Made by a program: the position numbers and the translations under genes
Notes under the pieces: generated by a model
What the model was told of the DNA's origin: nothing
The model's input: only the letters and a program-made list of their open reading frames with translations
The model's database searches: none
NCBI RefSeq assembly: GCF_001428545.1
Contig: NZ_LMHZ01000034.1
Coordinates: 4,043-55,404 of the forward strand
Direction: 5' to 3'
DNA length: 51,362 bases
From: Noviherbaspirillum sp. Root189
Lineage (GTDB): Bacteria; Pseudomonadota; Gammaproteobacteria; Burkholderiales; Burkholderiaceae_D
Shown here: positions 20,149-29,725 of the stretch, one piece after another
Numbering within the stretch: the first letter of the stretch is position 1
Layout: the number at the start of each line of letters is the position of its first letter

Positions 20149-21492
20149 ATGGCTTGGAAGGTTTATTACAGTGACCCTGACATCACTGCAAAAGCCGGTT
20201 TCGGTAGAGTTGCTCGGCTTCCCTGCATATTCGACGACCGTCCCGGCTATCACCGCCGCGCGAGTCGCTACATCATCGAGCGAGGTCTAGGCCGTTGGGA
20301 CCCAATACATCGTGGTAACCCCCCAAGCGAAACTCCACTAACTGATGGAACGATATGGAACTACGCATGTTGGTTACTCAACTTTTTAGAGTGGGCAAGC
20401 CTCCGAGGTATAGACCTCACTACATGCACTTACGCAGACCATGTCAGAGGACGTTACCAAGAAGAAATGCTCAAAGGCATTTGGTCACGGGACGGCGATG
20501 GACTGGGGCCAAAGACCATTAATCTGCGAGTCCAGCAAGCCTGCGATTATCTGAATTGGACAGGTGACAAGGGATATCGAGCGCCTTTTATGGTGCCTTA
20601 TGAGGTAGTGCCAGTTAGGGTCGCTAGCAAGACTAACTATGGACCAAGAATAAAGCATGTCCGACAACGAAAGGGAAAGGTTCGTCAGAATAAGCGCCGA
20701 CTAAGAATGCCAACAGACGGCGAGGTGCGTTCGTGGCTCGATAGTGTTTATGCCAAGTTTGGTGAAGCCCTTGGGCTGATGTGCGAAACCATCCTATTGA
20801 CTGCAATGCGACTTGAGGAAGTCGCCTGCTTTCGCATAGATACATTACCGCCGGACCCAGAAGACTGGCTCATCACAAACCCAATTGCTCCCCGCAAAGA
20901 CCAGCTGGTAGAGATTGAAATCATGTATGGCACGAAGGGGCCCTGCAACGGATACGACCATGGCGACAAGATTGGGCCAGCTCGTTTCATAAAAATTCCA
21001 TTAGAACTCGCAGAGCGTCTGCATGTGTACCGTAAAAAGCACCGCAATCCTGCACTCAAGCGATGGGTTAATGCGGCGACATCGACACTCGAGAAAAAGC
21101 AGCGTGTAGATGAAGCCGTGCACTTGTTTCTTGAGGAAAGTACGGGGGAGCGCATCAAAAGCAAGCGTCTCTACAACGCATGGACGGGGGTAGATTTGCC
21201 ATTCAAGGGGTGGTCGCCACATCTAGGTCGAGATTGGTGGGCGTGTTCCGTCCTCTGGATAGGTCTTCAACAACACAAGCATCTGCTCTCCTTAGGCGGG
21301 AACGTTGCGCAAGAGCTTCTTGAATCAAGCGGCATGTCGATTATTCGACTACAGATTCAGCCTCAGTTAGGGCACGCCGACGACAAGACAACAATGATTT
21401 ATTTGCGGTGGGCTGCAGATATGTTTGGTACTGCCCTATCGATTCGGTACGCCAACGACAATGAGGATATCCTCGAAATGGAACAAACCTAA
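20149..21492 (+). CDS. Tyrosine recombinase 1 of the integration module
   Basis: 447 residues. N-terminal SAM-like/core-binding part around 70-150, then the catalytic domain. The catalytic set is complete: Arg221 in TAMRLEEVACFR, His358 and Arg361 in SPHLGRDWW, His409 in QLGHADDK, and the nucleophile Tyr418 in TTMIYLRW. It should cut and rejoin the attachment sites at comM. It begins an operon of four genes with short gaps or overlaps. The layout recalls GmtY of gamma-mobile-trio elements or TnpA of Tn554; the exact subfamily needs a profile search. Confidence 0.88.
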   Translation: MAWKVYYSDPDITAKAGFGRVARLPCIFDDRPGYHRRASRYIIERGLGRWDPIHRGNPPSETPLTDGTIWNYACWLLNFLEWASLRGIDLTTCTYADHVRGRYQEEMLKGIWSRDGDGLGPKTINLRVQQACDYLNWTGDKGYRAPFMVPYEVVPVRVASKTNYGPRIKHVRQRKGKVRQNKRRLRMPTDGEVRSWLDSVYAKFGEALGLMCETILLTAMRLEEVACFRIDTLPPDPEDWLITNPIAPRKDQLVEIEIMYGTKGPCNGYDHGDKIGPARFIKIPLELAERLHVYRKKHRNPALKRWVNAATSTLEKKQRVDEAVHLFLEESTGERIKSKRLYNAWTGVDLPFKGWSPHLGRDWWACSVLWIGLQQHKHLLSLGGNVAQELLESSGMSIIRLQIQPQLGHADDKTTMIYLRWAADMFGTALSIRYANDNEDILEMEQT

Positions 21493-21499
21493 CCAAGAC

Positions 21500-23539
21500 A
21501 TGGGCATTCGAACTTACAACAAAGACCACCTTAGAGAACTCGCACCGCCGGTGGTGTTAGCAACTACCTCTGTTACAGCAACAAGCTCTATCTCCGATGA
21601 CCTTCTACGTTTCTGGACCAAGAATCCGGACACGCCAGTCCTAGTAGATTTGCATGTCTTCAGAGATGGTGAATATGAGCGAAGTATCAGAGGCGGGTCT
21701 TGGTTGGGCCCCTTCAGCGGTCGCCCGAAACTTATTGACCAACTCGCTCCTGCAGTCCGGGGAATTCTCGAATACGCCGCAGCTAACACGACCGTTCAAT
21801 ACCTGCATGCATTTCGGACATGGTGGCGTCTCCTGGATGCAGTTGAGAAGGTTGTCGTTCCAGGAAATATCTCTATAGCGCCTGTGAACGAAGTAAGTGA
21901 CATTACGGAAATTCACCGTCGGTACGCATATGACCGAGGAATGGCCCGTCTTCCATTCACAAACTTCATACGCATAGTCAATTTAGTGCGAAAAACACAT
22001 GGACTTTCGCAACTCTATTGGAGTCCGCCCGAGCGGCCCGACCCAAGCAGACATCTACCACCTAAGAGTCAAACGGACAAAATTCGATTTGCACTAAAGC
22101 GTATGTGGTTCGATGCGGTGTATCGCTGGGAAAAGACGGAAGAACTGATGCTTAGTCAGGCACCAAGCAATGACAAGGATGCGGCGCTGCTCCGTAACTA
22201 TCAAAAGTTTCAGCTGGCGGTTCGAGTTATAGGCAACCCTAAGCCTAGCGGAAAGGAAATTTACGGCGATATGTCAAAAGACGTCTTCCAAACCAATGGC
22301 TATAGCGTTCCGACTATGCTAAGGGGTAATTATCCGGATGCTTGCGATATCAGAGCCGCATTTCATTTGTGTCTGGCCGACACCGGATGGAACTCATCCG
22401 TATTGTTGAGTCTGGACGTCAACGAGGAATTCATAGTTCCTCACCCTAAAGACCCGAAACGCTATTTAATGTATGGGCATAAGGCGCGAGGCGACTCTGA
22501 ACAGATTACAGAGGGACTATTTAAGTCGCGGGGTTCTCCCGGCGGCATCTTGCAAATACTGATAAAGCGCACTCAGCCTCTGCGAGAACAGCTTCATATA
22601 GACCTTGCAAAGCTCAAAAAGGAATTCGAAGAATTGAGGGCGAGCGGCTCCGCATCAGAGGTGCTTGATGAGAAGCATAAACAAATCGTAAAACTAGAGC
22701 AAGGTACTCGCTCTCCTTGGATATATGCGGTGCCAGGCAGAGGGAACATTACTTGGTTAGATGAGGTGAGTTACGGCCGTGGAGTAGATAGAACTCAACG
22801 GGGAAATTTCCTTGACGAGCTAGTCGAGCGCATAAACCTAACGCAACCACCAAACGAACAGGTTACCAAAATGAAGCCTGCTGACTTTCGGGACGCTTTC
22901 GCAGCATACGCTTATCGAATAAGTGGTGGCATGGTGCTGTATGTCATGAAGGCTTTAGGGCATAAATGGCCTGGAACTACCAAAGATTACTTAGACAATA
23001 CATTGCTCAATGATGAAAGCGACAGGCTCTACCGTACTTTCAGCAACGCTTTGTGGCATGAAGTCAAGTTCCATGGCCGTGTGGACTCAACCATCATTGC
23101 AAAATGGTGTCGAGAAGGTGACGTCAAAGAGAAAGAGCGGAATCGGCTGCATGAATATCGCGCGCTAAGGCGCAGTCGCATTGGTGTGGGGTGTAAAGAC
23201 CCAACGAATCCACCCAAACATATCGCCCCGACATTCAAACCTGATGGAGAGGCAATGTGCCCCGTTCACCGCTGTACATTGTGTCTTGAAAATGCGGTTA
23301 TCTTCCCAGATAGCTTATATGGTCTGACCAAGCGATTAGCCGAATTGCTACATATTCGGTCGAGAATGTCAGCCGTAGCGTTTGCTGAATCGTCCTTTGG
23401 TGAGGAGCTCACAAACACGACACTAGCACTGCAGCATTTCGATGAAAAAGAAGTACAAGCTCTCTTCGCGGATTGGGAGCAGCGCATTGCAAGTGGCGAG
23501 CATCGGGTCATTGACTCCGACGGCATCCTCAGTACTTAG
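21500..23539 (+). CDS. Tyrosine recombinase-like protein 2, with degenerate active site and zinc-like cluster
   Basis: 679 residues from ATG 21500, eight bases after the previous stop; longer in-frame starts overlap gene 1. The C-terminal fold keeps a recombinase pattern: Arg464 in PADFRDAF, His488 in KALGHKWPG and Tyr497 in TTKDYLDN. The first catalytic Arg is Asn298 (TGWNSSVLLSL) and the HxxR histidine is Ala461. After the domain lies CPVHRCTLC (587-595), a likely zinc site. It probably keeps DNA binding and perhaps limited catalysis, acting as a partner of proteins 1 and 3. Confidence 0.8.
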   Translation: MGIRTYNKDHLRELAPPVVLATTSVTATSSISDDLLRFWTKNPDTPVLVDLHVFRDGEYERSIRGGSWLGPFSGRPKLIDQLAPAVRGILEYAAANTTVQYLHAFRTWWRLLDAVEKVVVPGNISIAPVNEVSDITEIHRRYAYDRGMARLPFTNFIRIVNLVRKTHGLSQLYWSPPERPDPSRHLPPKSQTDKIRFALKRMWFDAVYRWEKTEELMLSQAPSNDKDAALLRNYQKFQLAVRVIGNPKPSGKEIYGDMSKDVFQTNGYSVPTMLRGNYPDACDIRAAFHLCLADTGWNSSVLLSLDVNEEFIVPHPKDPKRYLMYGHKARGDSEQITEGLFKSRGSPGGILQILIKRTQPLREQLHIDLAKLKKEFEELRASGSASEVLDEKHKQIVKLEQGTRSPWIYAVPGRGNITWLDEVSYGRGVDRTQRGNFLDELVERINLTQPPNEQVTKMKPADFRDAFAAYAYRISGGMVLYVMKALGHKWPGTTKDYLDNTLLNDESDRLYRTFSNALWHEVKFHGRVDSTIIAKWCREGDVKEKERNRLHEYRALRRSRIGVGCKDPTNPPKHIAPTFKPDGEAMCPVHRCTLCLENAVIFPDSLYGLTKRLAELLHIRSRMSAVAFAESSFGEELTNTTLALQHFDEKEVQALFADWEQRIASGEHRVIDSDGILST

Positions 23540-23552
23540 GAAAGACATATCT

Positions 23553-26030
23553 ATGGAGCGTAAAAATTTTTCCGCCGAAAAGACTCCGTCTCCCACGGCG
23601 AACATCATAGCCAATAACACAGCTTTCGGTATTCCTCAGAAGCTCTCCCGCGAACAAGAAATCAACGCTACTCGCAATCGCGTCTTACTACATGCGACTG
23701 TGGAATCCATTCATCTTCTGGACAAAGACGGCATCTTAGTCATTCAAAACCTTTTGCAACACGGTAGCACTTATGGTTTTTGGTCAACGCCGAGAAAATG
23801 GGCACCTTCGGAACATAGTGAAGCAACTCTAAACGTCGACTTGCGGAAAAGAATTGTTCACTTCCTACCTAAACGTCATCAACGCTTAGTTAATGAAGCT
23901 GATGCCGCGAAAGCAAACATTCAACACTTTTCAGAAACTGGAGAAATTCTTCCACTCCAAAGCGCAGCTACATGGGTGCAGCACCTTCTTGAAGGTGCCT
24001 TACTGACTATCACACGGTATCTCGTCCTTCTTCGGATGGGCCCAGTAGGAATTGGAGACAAACGGAGGAATACATCACTTGACCCAAGCAACGTCAAAGA
24101 TATTGGATACAGCTATTTCTCTCAATTACTTGCGTTAGGCGTGTCTAAATGGCTGGGGCAGAACCTAAGCGGCGGAGCCTTGGAAGACGTCACTCCAATT
24201 ATGTCCCCTGTGAACGTATGTTTTTTGAGTTGCATTCAAGCGGCAGACTTGGACTCGATGAGCACGTCGAGTAAGAAATACGCGACCCGCGAAATTCAAA
24301 GGATGCGTATTCTCAAAGAACGAGGACTATGGAGCGATGTGCCTGCTATCAGTGACACCACAACGAAACCAACGGATGTAGCTGGACCTGAGCGCCTAAG
24401 GCAGTCACAGCAAAAACCGAAGGACCCGCACCGTCCCCTCCCCGACGATTACGTGTCTGAAATGGGTCGGCGAAGTCTTTGGCTGATACAGGAGCTCGCA
24501 CCAAACTTGCTAACTATTGCACAGGAAATTCAGTCGCTTTGGCAGAGCACTGACGACTTAACGGTAACACCAAAAGCAGTAAAAAAACGCCGTATTACAC
24601 AGGTAAGAAAGTATCTTTGTAGTTACGTTTGGCGCGATAGTCAGGGAGGCATTATCAGTGCACCTCTGTTTTCTATTCGCTTGGCGCAATCGGGTAAAAA
24701 AAGAAAGAAGAAGTCCGGCAAGAATTCAGTTGTATGTAGCATTACGACTAAGGATGTGGAAAAAACAGAAGAGGCCCCCCTAGACAAAGAGGAAATGGTC
24801 GTGTTGAGTACTTCGGAAGGCTTGGCTTGGCCACCTAAGAGCTTTGCTCAAATCATGGTTCTCCTGAACAACGTTCAGCTTGCACACCTCTTTGTCGTTT
24901 CGCTTTCAACAGCAGGACGAAAATCCGAAACGTTCAATCTTGAACGATGGTGTGTTCAATACGCTCGCAATGGGATGCCCTATGCGAATGGCCGAACGTT
25001 CAAACTTGTCAAACGCCATGACGGAGAAATTCGCGATTGGGTGTTACCTGATTTGGCAGTTCAAGCGATTGAACAGCAGACAAGGCTGGTCAGTCTGGCT
25101 GAGACCATTGGCCCGTTAACTCCCAAACGCCAGCCGGACGGAGGGAAACCACCTCCGCAATCGCTTGGGACACACCTATGGGGCCGTGTATCCGGCCTCG
25201 GCAATAGCAAGCGAACAGAGCCATTACATGACATCAATGGTGCCCTTATTGCGTACGCCATTGCTTTGGGCATGGAAACAGCTCCTGGCGGCCAAAACCT
25301 TCGTTCGCATCGATTCAGAAAGACTGTAGCCCGCCTAGTAGCATTGGCTTTAACTCAAGCCCCAAAGGTGCTAATGGACGTCTTTGGTCACGACTGTATC
25401 GAATCAACCCTGTACTACATACTCAACGACAGAGATTTGCGGGGCGAAATCGAAGAGGTCAGCCGAGAGCTGAGAGTAATGCGCGCCAAGGAGGTCATAG
25501 AGGCAATAGTCGCTAGCGAAGACAAACCGGAACCGCAACTTCCGCTCGGTGGTTACGGTGGCCCGGCTGCGCTAATGATAGGTAGAGCCATTGAAGTCCA
25601 GAAAGAGCGCTTGCATCAGCATGGCGACGAATGGGGAGCAAATAGTGCTATCGAATTAGCAGAAATACTTACCCTCCAAGGAAAAGCATGGCAGTTGGTC
25701 AGAGAGGGAGTTATGTGTACAAAGTTTCCAGGCACCGAATCAGGCCCATGCAACAAAAGCAAGGGACATCCGGAGCCCTCACGCTGCCAATCCAGCTGCA
25801 AACATAGGCTTGAGGATGCGTTCCTGCGTGAAGATGTAGATGGTGCTATTCAGGCTTCAGTTAATGCATACAAAGAAGCTGGCGCGAACGGCGAGGACCT
25901 GGTTCAAGCTCTGTGGGCCGGCCAGATTCGCACTCATGTGAGACGGTTCGAGGACCTACGTGAAAAATGGATGAAGGACACTACGGTTCAGCAGGTAGTT
26001 TCAGAAGCCGAAGACGAGGTGCCTGCGTGA
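23553..26030 (+). CDS. Tyrosine recombinase 3 (large) of the integration module
   Basis: 825 residues from ATG 23553, 14 bases after AGGAAAG and just past the stop of gene 2. Long N-terminal part of unknown function, then a recombinase domain with a full set: Arg456 in TAGRKSETF, His586 and Arg589 in SHRFRKTVA, His613 in VFGHDCIES and Tyr622 in TLYYILND. A Cys-rich segment follows near residues 730-755 (four cysteines, CQSSCKHR at its end). Comparable in size and place to GmtZ-type integrases. Confidence 0.83.
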   Translation: MERKNFSAEKTPSPTANIIANNTAFGIPQKLSREQEINATRNRVLLHATVESIHLLDKDGILVIQNLLQHGSTYGFWSTPRKWAPSEHSEATLNVDLRKRIVHFLPKRHQRLVNEADAAKANIQHFSETGEILPLQSAATWVQHLLEGALLTITRYLVLLRMGPVGIGDKRRNTSLDPSNVKDIGYSYFSQLLALGVSKWLGQNLSGGALEDVTPIMSPVNVCFLSCIQAADLDSMSTSSKKYATREIQRMRILKERGLWSDVPAISDTTTKPTDVAGPERLRQSQQKPKDPHRPLPDDYVSEMGRRSLWLIQELAPNLLTIAQEIQSLWQSTDDLTVTPKAVKKRRITQVRKYLCSYVWRDSQGGIISAPLFSIRLAQSGKKRKKKSGKNSVVCSITTKDVEKTEEAPLDKEEMVVLSTSEGLAWPPKSFAQIMVLLNNVQLAHLFVVSLSTAGRKSETFNLERWCVQYARNGMPYANGRTFKLVKRHDGEIRDWVLPDLAVQAIEQQTRLVSLAETIGPLTPKRQPDGGKPPPQSLGTHLWGRVSGLGNSKRTEPLHDINGALIAYAIALGMETAPGGQNLRSHRFRKTVARLVALALTQAPKVLMDVFGHDCIESTLYYILNDRDLRGEIEEVSRELRVMRAKEVIEAIVASEDKPEPQLPLGGYGGPAALMIGRAIEVQKERLHQHGDEWGANSAIELAEILTLQGKAWQLVREGVMCTKFPGTESGPCNKSKGHPEPSRCQSSCKHRLEDAFLREDVDGAIQASVNAYKEAGANGEDLVQALWAGQIRTHVRRFEDLREKWMKDTTVQQVVSEAEDEVPA

Positions 26031-26572
26031 ACGACACAGCTACACCCAAGCCGACCCGGCGCTCGGAATCCACACGTGCATTGATTAAGGAGAGGGCGTT
26101 AGAGAGAGGGAAAGAACGGTCTCAAGGGTTTGAAATGCATGTACGCTCAGTGATGAGAATCATCGAGCAAGAGCTAGCTAACAACGAAGACAAATATCCG
26201 CATAACAAAGGCGACCTCTCCTTAAATGAACTTGCTCGACGAGCTGATGTTCACCCTACAACGTTCTTTAGCTCCAAACAGCGCGATTTTGGCCTTGAGG
26301 TAAAGAAATGGCTTGAGGAAATCAAGACTGGAAAAGTGATTGGTCGTGGTGCTGTCCGTCGCGAGTTAGCCGACCGTATCGCGAATTGGAAGGCACTTTA
26401 TGACGGCCTTGCCCAATCTCACCGCGATACCGAACTTGAGCTGCAGCAGGCCGAAGCTGACCTTATTGCAGCACGTGCAGACATCGAAACCCTACAGCGT
26501 GAGAAGCAGCGCCTACAAGAAATCTTGAGTGAAATGTCTGATAAGAAGGTTGTATTGCTACACCAGCCCTAA
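26027..26572 (+). CDS. Small HTH/coiled-coil protein of the integration module (GmtX/TnpC-like position)
   Basis: 181 residues from GTG 26027, which overlaps the previous stop as GTGA. A very basic N-terminus, a helix-turn-helix-like stretch LSLNELARRADVHPTTFF near residues 68-86, and a C-terminal coiled coil from about 130 to 172 rich in Glu, Gln and Arg. In Tn554 and gamma-mobile-trio elements a small protein of this type closes the recombinase operon and influences DNA binding or orientation. The assignment is by position and shape, not by a firm family match. Confidence 0.65.
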   Translation: MNDTATPKPTRRSESTRALIKERALERGKERSQGFEMHVRSVMRIIEQELANNEDKYPHNKGDLSLNELARRADVHPTTFFSSKQRDFGLEVKKWLEEIKTGKVIGRGAVRRELADRIANWKALYDGLAQSHRDTELELQQAEADLIAARADIETLQREKQRLQEILSEMSDKKVVLLHQP

Positions 26573-26785
26573 AGTTGGTCTAGCGGATGCTACTGCTTTC
26601 TAGCTAGATACGACATTTAAATGGTGCTTTTGAAGTAGCGCCATGAGAACTGACATGTGCGATAAGAAGGTCACCACCTACCTGTACACATCGGGCGGCA
26701 TCCTGCGCTTTTGCTTCACCTTGCAACAGCACTTGAGTGTGAGCCCACATAAGGGCTCGATGTAGAGGCTATAAGAGATTTAAAT

Positions 26786-27427
26786 ATGAATGATGAACTC
26801 GAATTTCACTTCGGAGGGCGCAAGTTCTATCCGGTATCGGTCAAATTCTTCAATACATATGCAAAGAATTTATCAAGACTAACCGGAGATGGACTACAGC
26901 GTTCAAGAGAAACGCTGGCGCAAATTTACGGATATCGAAATGTTTTCGAACTCCAAAAGGCCTTGGAAGAGGAATACATTCCTGGACCATTTGAAGACGA
27001 GATAAATTACGAAAACGCGGATGTCGAAGCCATCCAAGATGCCCTCAACACGAGGAATGCACTCGCGTTACACATCATCCTTGAACGAGGTCAAGCCTTT
27101 TACGCGAACGGCGCGCCAGCACCGAATCTATTTCAAGTATCCGTTCTTGAATTGTTCAGCAGTCCAAAATCTCATTTGCAAGCATTTAGGTCGCTTCAGA
27201 TTCCCAAAACGACCTCCAAAGAGCGGATGCAAGAGCGGAGAAAGTATCTTCCATGTATTGATGCCGATGAACCTATGCAAGCCAAAGTACCTGTTGGGAA
27301 AGTCACTGATTCTATTATGGAGGTTGAAGAGTCCGTTCACTTCTCGCAGCCACCTCTGAAAAAGGAACCGCCGGCTGTCGTCGTCACGCACAAGAGGCGA
27401 AAACAGATACTAAAACCATCTGAATAG
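26786..27427 (+). CDS. Hypothetical protein next to the integration module
   Basis: 213 residues. The N-terminal 60 residues contain LSRLTGDGLQRSRETLAQIYGYRNVFELQKAL, a helix pattern (split here only for description) like the short lead domain seen before varied effector domains in mobile elements. The remainder is charged and ends in a basic tail (KRRKQILK). No catalytic motif, signal peptide or membrane segment. A 213-bp gap separates it from the recombinase operon. Function unknown. Confidence 0.6.
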   Translation: MNDELEFHFGGRKFYPVSVKFFNTYAKNLSRLTGDGLQRSRETLAQIYGYRNVFELQKALEEEYIPGPFEDEINYENADVEAIQDALNTRNALALHIILERGQAFYANGAPAPNLFQVSVLELFSSPKSHLQAFRSLQIPKTTSKERMQERRKYLPCIDADEPMQAKVPVGKVTDSIMEVEESVHFSQPPLKKEPPAVVVTHKRRKQILKPSE

Positions 27428-27529
27428 TCAGATATTCATCATCAGAAGTGCATAAGACAGGGTAATCCCTAGTTTTGACAACCAAAGCCAATGCAGTGAG
27501 CTTGTAAAAGCCAAGACCCATTGGCCGCC

Positions 27530-28804
27530 TTACGCAGTCTCGACCAGTTCGGGATTGCGCAGGCTTAGGTCAATGACATTGTGACCAGCTTCGCCCGCTC
27601 GACGGCGCATCAATTCTGCTACGAGCATTGCGGCTGCATAACAGCCCACAAACGGGGCACCCACGGAACGTGTTGCCAGCGTCGTGACACCACAGGGGTC
27701 CGCCCCCTTTGTGACCAACGCTTGGTAGGCAGGCGCGAGCGGCTTCGGTCCAGAAACTACGTTACCTGCCCAGATTCGAGCCGCAGAAGAGGTTCCAGGG
27801 AAGCCGCGGACTCGCAATGCACGGAAATCGCTGTAGCCAGAACCTAAGCCAGCATCAAGCACGGTAGAAAAACCAGCCCCTTCACAAATACGTCGGGCGC
27901 TCGGATTGTCGACGCCGAATAATGCAGTCATTGGTTCTGTCGCCGCGACATGAGTTGCTGCATCGAAACGACGCTCAACAATACGTGTTCCAAATCCACG
28001 ACGCTCCATCCAAGCTGCCACGGTTCTTGTCTTCATACGTTTCAAATCCGAAGCCCCAGACAAAACCGACGTTGTGAGCGTAGATTCAGTCACGATGTCG
28101 ATGTCTTGCAACACAAGCTGTATTGCATGCTGCTGCCGCATCAGACCGAGTGTCCAACAGTAGGCCTGTCCCAAGTGGCCCAAGCCAATAAGCCAGAGGC
28201 CCCGGTCAAGCGAAGCTAACGTGCCGGCAGATGGCTGAGCTAAATCAGCCTTCATTGACCAGAGCGAAAAGCACATCGCTCGGCGTCCTGCATAAGGGCT
28301 GTCTCCGCGAAGAATTGAGAAGGCTTCGCTTACAGCCAATGCACCGGCTGCAACACACGCTGGTACGAAAGCGTCAGCATCTGATGTCGCCTTTCCTCCA
28401 ATACCAAACGACCACCCAACTGCCCAAGGAGCCAGCTTTGAATTACCGACGCCTCCTGCAACGGTACCGATGTAAATTTCCGGCCAAGAACCCGACTGTG
28501 TGGAATTCGAATGCACTCCAGCCCAAGTCGAAAAGTCAGACAGTTGGATGCCTTCAAAGCCATGTACGACGAGTTCGATGTCCCGGGTGCCGCAGATTTG
28601 TACGTTTCCTTGGAAACTTCTCGCCGCAGTGTTGATGACGGTGAGCGCAATTATCTGCAGCGCCGGAGATTCCGCAACGTCGGCTCCCAAAACCACGCGT
28701 ACTCCATATTGAGAAAATGTAGCGATGGCTTCATCCATGGTAGTGGCCTCGCCGCTGTCAACGAGCAGCTTCATCAGGCGGTGAAAAGAGTCTGCATGTA
28801 TCAC
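27530..28804 (-). CDS. bilC: E1-like (ThiF-fold) activating enzyme of a bacterial ISG15-like system
   Basis: 424 residues from GTG 28804, seven bases after AAGGA; the stop of the JAB gene forms part of that site. An N-terminal inactive-looking alpha/beta half (1-195) precedes a Rossmann domain with GLGHLG (207-212) and LQDIDIV. The candidate catalytic Cys371 lies in DPCGVTTLATRSVGAPFVG, the typical E1-family crossover segment. E1 adenylates the Ubl C-terminal glycine and passes it to its own cysteine, then to E2. Last gene of the Ubl-E2-JAB-E1 operon. Symbol by analogy with Bil systems. Confidence 0.88.
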   Translation of the reverse strand: MIHADSFHRLMKLLVDSGEATTMDEAIATFSQYGVRVVLGADVAESPALQIIALTVINTAARSFQGNVQICGTRDIELVVHGFEGIQLSDFSTWAGVHSNSTQSGSWPEIYIGTVAGGVGNSKLAPWAVGWSFGIGGKATSDADAFVPACVAAGALAVSEAFSILRGDSPYAGRRAMCFSLWSMKADLAQPSAGTLASLDRGLWLIGLGHLGQAYCWTLGLMRQQHAIQLVLQDIDIVTESTLTTSVLSGASDLKRMKTRTVAAWMERRGFGTRIVERRFDAATHVAATEPMTALFGVDNPSARRICEGAGFSTVLDAGLGSGYSDFRALRVRGFPGTSSAARIWAGNVVSGPKPLAPAYQALVTKGADPCGVTTLATRSVGAPFVGCYAAAMLVAELMRRRAGEAGHNVIDLSLRNPELVETA

Positions 28805-28813
28805 TATTTTTCC

Positions 28814-29287
28814 TTAGAGTAGTTGGATTCGGTTTTGCGCATCCTGGCCGTAAAAACTAGACCACTGTTTCCCGCCCAAGTAGACATTTACGCTAACGTC
28901 GCTCGGCATTACGTTTCCTTGCGCATAGTGGGGCACGATGAGTGCGACATGCCCCGCTTGCGAAATCATTGGATTGGTTTTGTCGGACACGCTTTGGCGG
29001 GGACCTTTCGGGTGGGTATGTATGTCGCCGACTACCGCCATCCCAAATTCGGAGCACTTACCCCAAAGTTTGGTGAATGCAGCTGTGCTGAGACAGACAT
29101 AGCCCTTTGCCAGTGCGTTCGGGTCCAACGCGTCATAAGGCACCCACATGCGCACACGGCGAGTAAGTCCGTTAGCATCCCCCAAGAGGAAAGCACCAGA
29201 TTCGCGGATACCGCCGCCACGAAGACGTAGGTCGGAAATCAGGTCTGTCCAAAGCGGCGTTGGCATTTCAAGCAGATATGAGTTCAT
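28814..29287 (-). CDS. bilD: JAB/JAMM-domain deconjugating metalloprotease
   Basis: 157 residues. The zinc motif is complete: Glu29 in GIRESGAFLLG, His90 and His92 in GDIHTHPKG, and Ser99 to Asp102 in QSVSD. This is the domain order of bacterial JAB peptidases that cut isopeptide bonds of ubiquitin-like proteins. An alternative start at 29266 (one base after the E2 stop) would give a protein starting MPTPLWTDL and may be the true start, since the family usually begins there. Operon position between E2 and E1. Confidence 0.88.
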   Translation of the reverse strand: MNSYLLEMPTPLWTDLISDLRLRGGGIRESGAFLLGDANGLTRRVRMWVPYDALDPNALAKGYVCLSTAAFTKLWGKCSEFGMAVVGDIHTHPKGPRQSVSDKTNPMISQAGHVALIVPHYAQGNVMPSDVSVNVYLGGKQWSSFYGQDAQNRIQLL

Positions 29288-29717
29288 GGCTTTGCAAAAT
29301 TTCGTGAATGGCTTCGACGTATTGGAGCAGTCCGCGTGATGGGTTCCAGATGAGATGAGGGTGTTCCCCATGCCAGTTGTCATGGCCCACAATGGACTCG
29401 CGGTCGCAGGGGATGTAGAGCGCCGCGCCAGCCTTCCATCCGGGATTGAAAACCTGCGACACACGTCCGCCTCGTGGCCAAAGATGGGCGGCAAGCTGCT
29501 GCTGTGCCTGGTAATCCCAAGGCGTCCCTTGAGGAGGGCGCCCTGGGTAACCAGAGCATTCGAACCGGATGCAGACAGCGTGCCCATTGCGGTCAAAGAC
29601 CTCGATAAATGCATGGGGCCAATTGAGCGAGACGAGCCGCCAACGGCCGCGTGCAGCACCTGCCTTGAATCGGCCAGAGGCGAGGTCTGATTCCAGAGCT
29701 TGGCATTCCTGGTTCAT
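29268..29717 (-). CDS. bilB: E2-like conjugating enzyme of the ISG15-like system
   Basis: 149 residues from ATG 29717, preceded by GAGAGGAA; an upstream ATG at 29765 lies inside the Ubl gene. Bacterial E2/UBC-like pattern: FIEVFDRNG strands, CSGYPGRPPQGTPWD, then GAALYIPCDRESIVGH with Cys104 as candidate catalytic residue, a WHGEHPHLIWNP segment and a closing helix. It accepts the Ubl from E1 and transfers it to targets. Eight bases after the Ubl stop. Confidence 0.83.
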   Translation of the reverse strand: MNQECQALESDLASGRFKAGAARGRWRLVSLNWPHAFIEVFDRNGHAVCIRFECSGYPGRPPQGTPWDYQAQQQLAAHLWPRGGRVSQVFNPGWKAGAALYIPCDRESIVGHDNWHGEHPHLIWNPSRGLLQYVEAIHEILQSHELISA

Positions 29718-29725
29718 ATTTCCTC

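Noticed and set aside
26643-26765. 40-codon ORF between the recombinase operon and the next gene
   Set aside because: No ribosome site and no family features; length is expected by chance.
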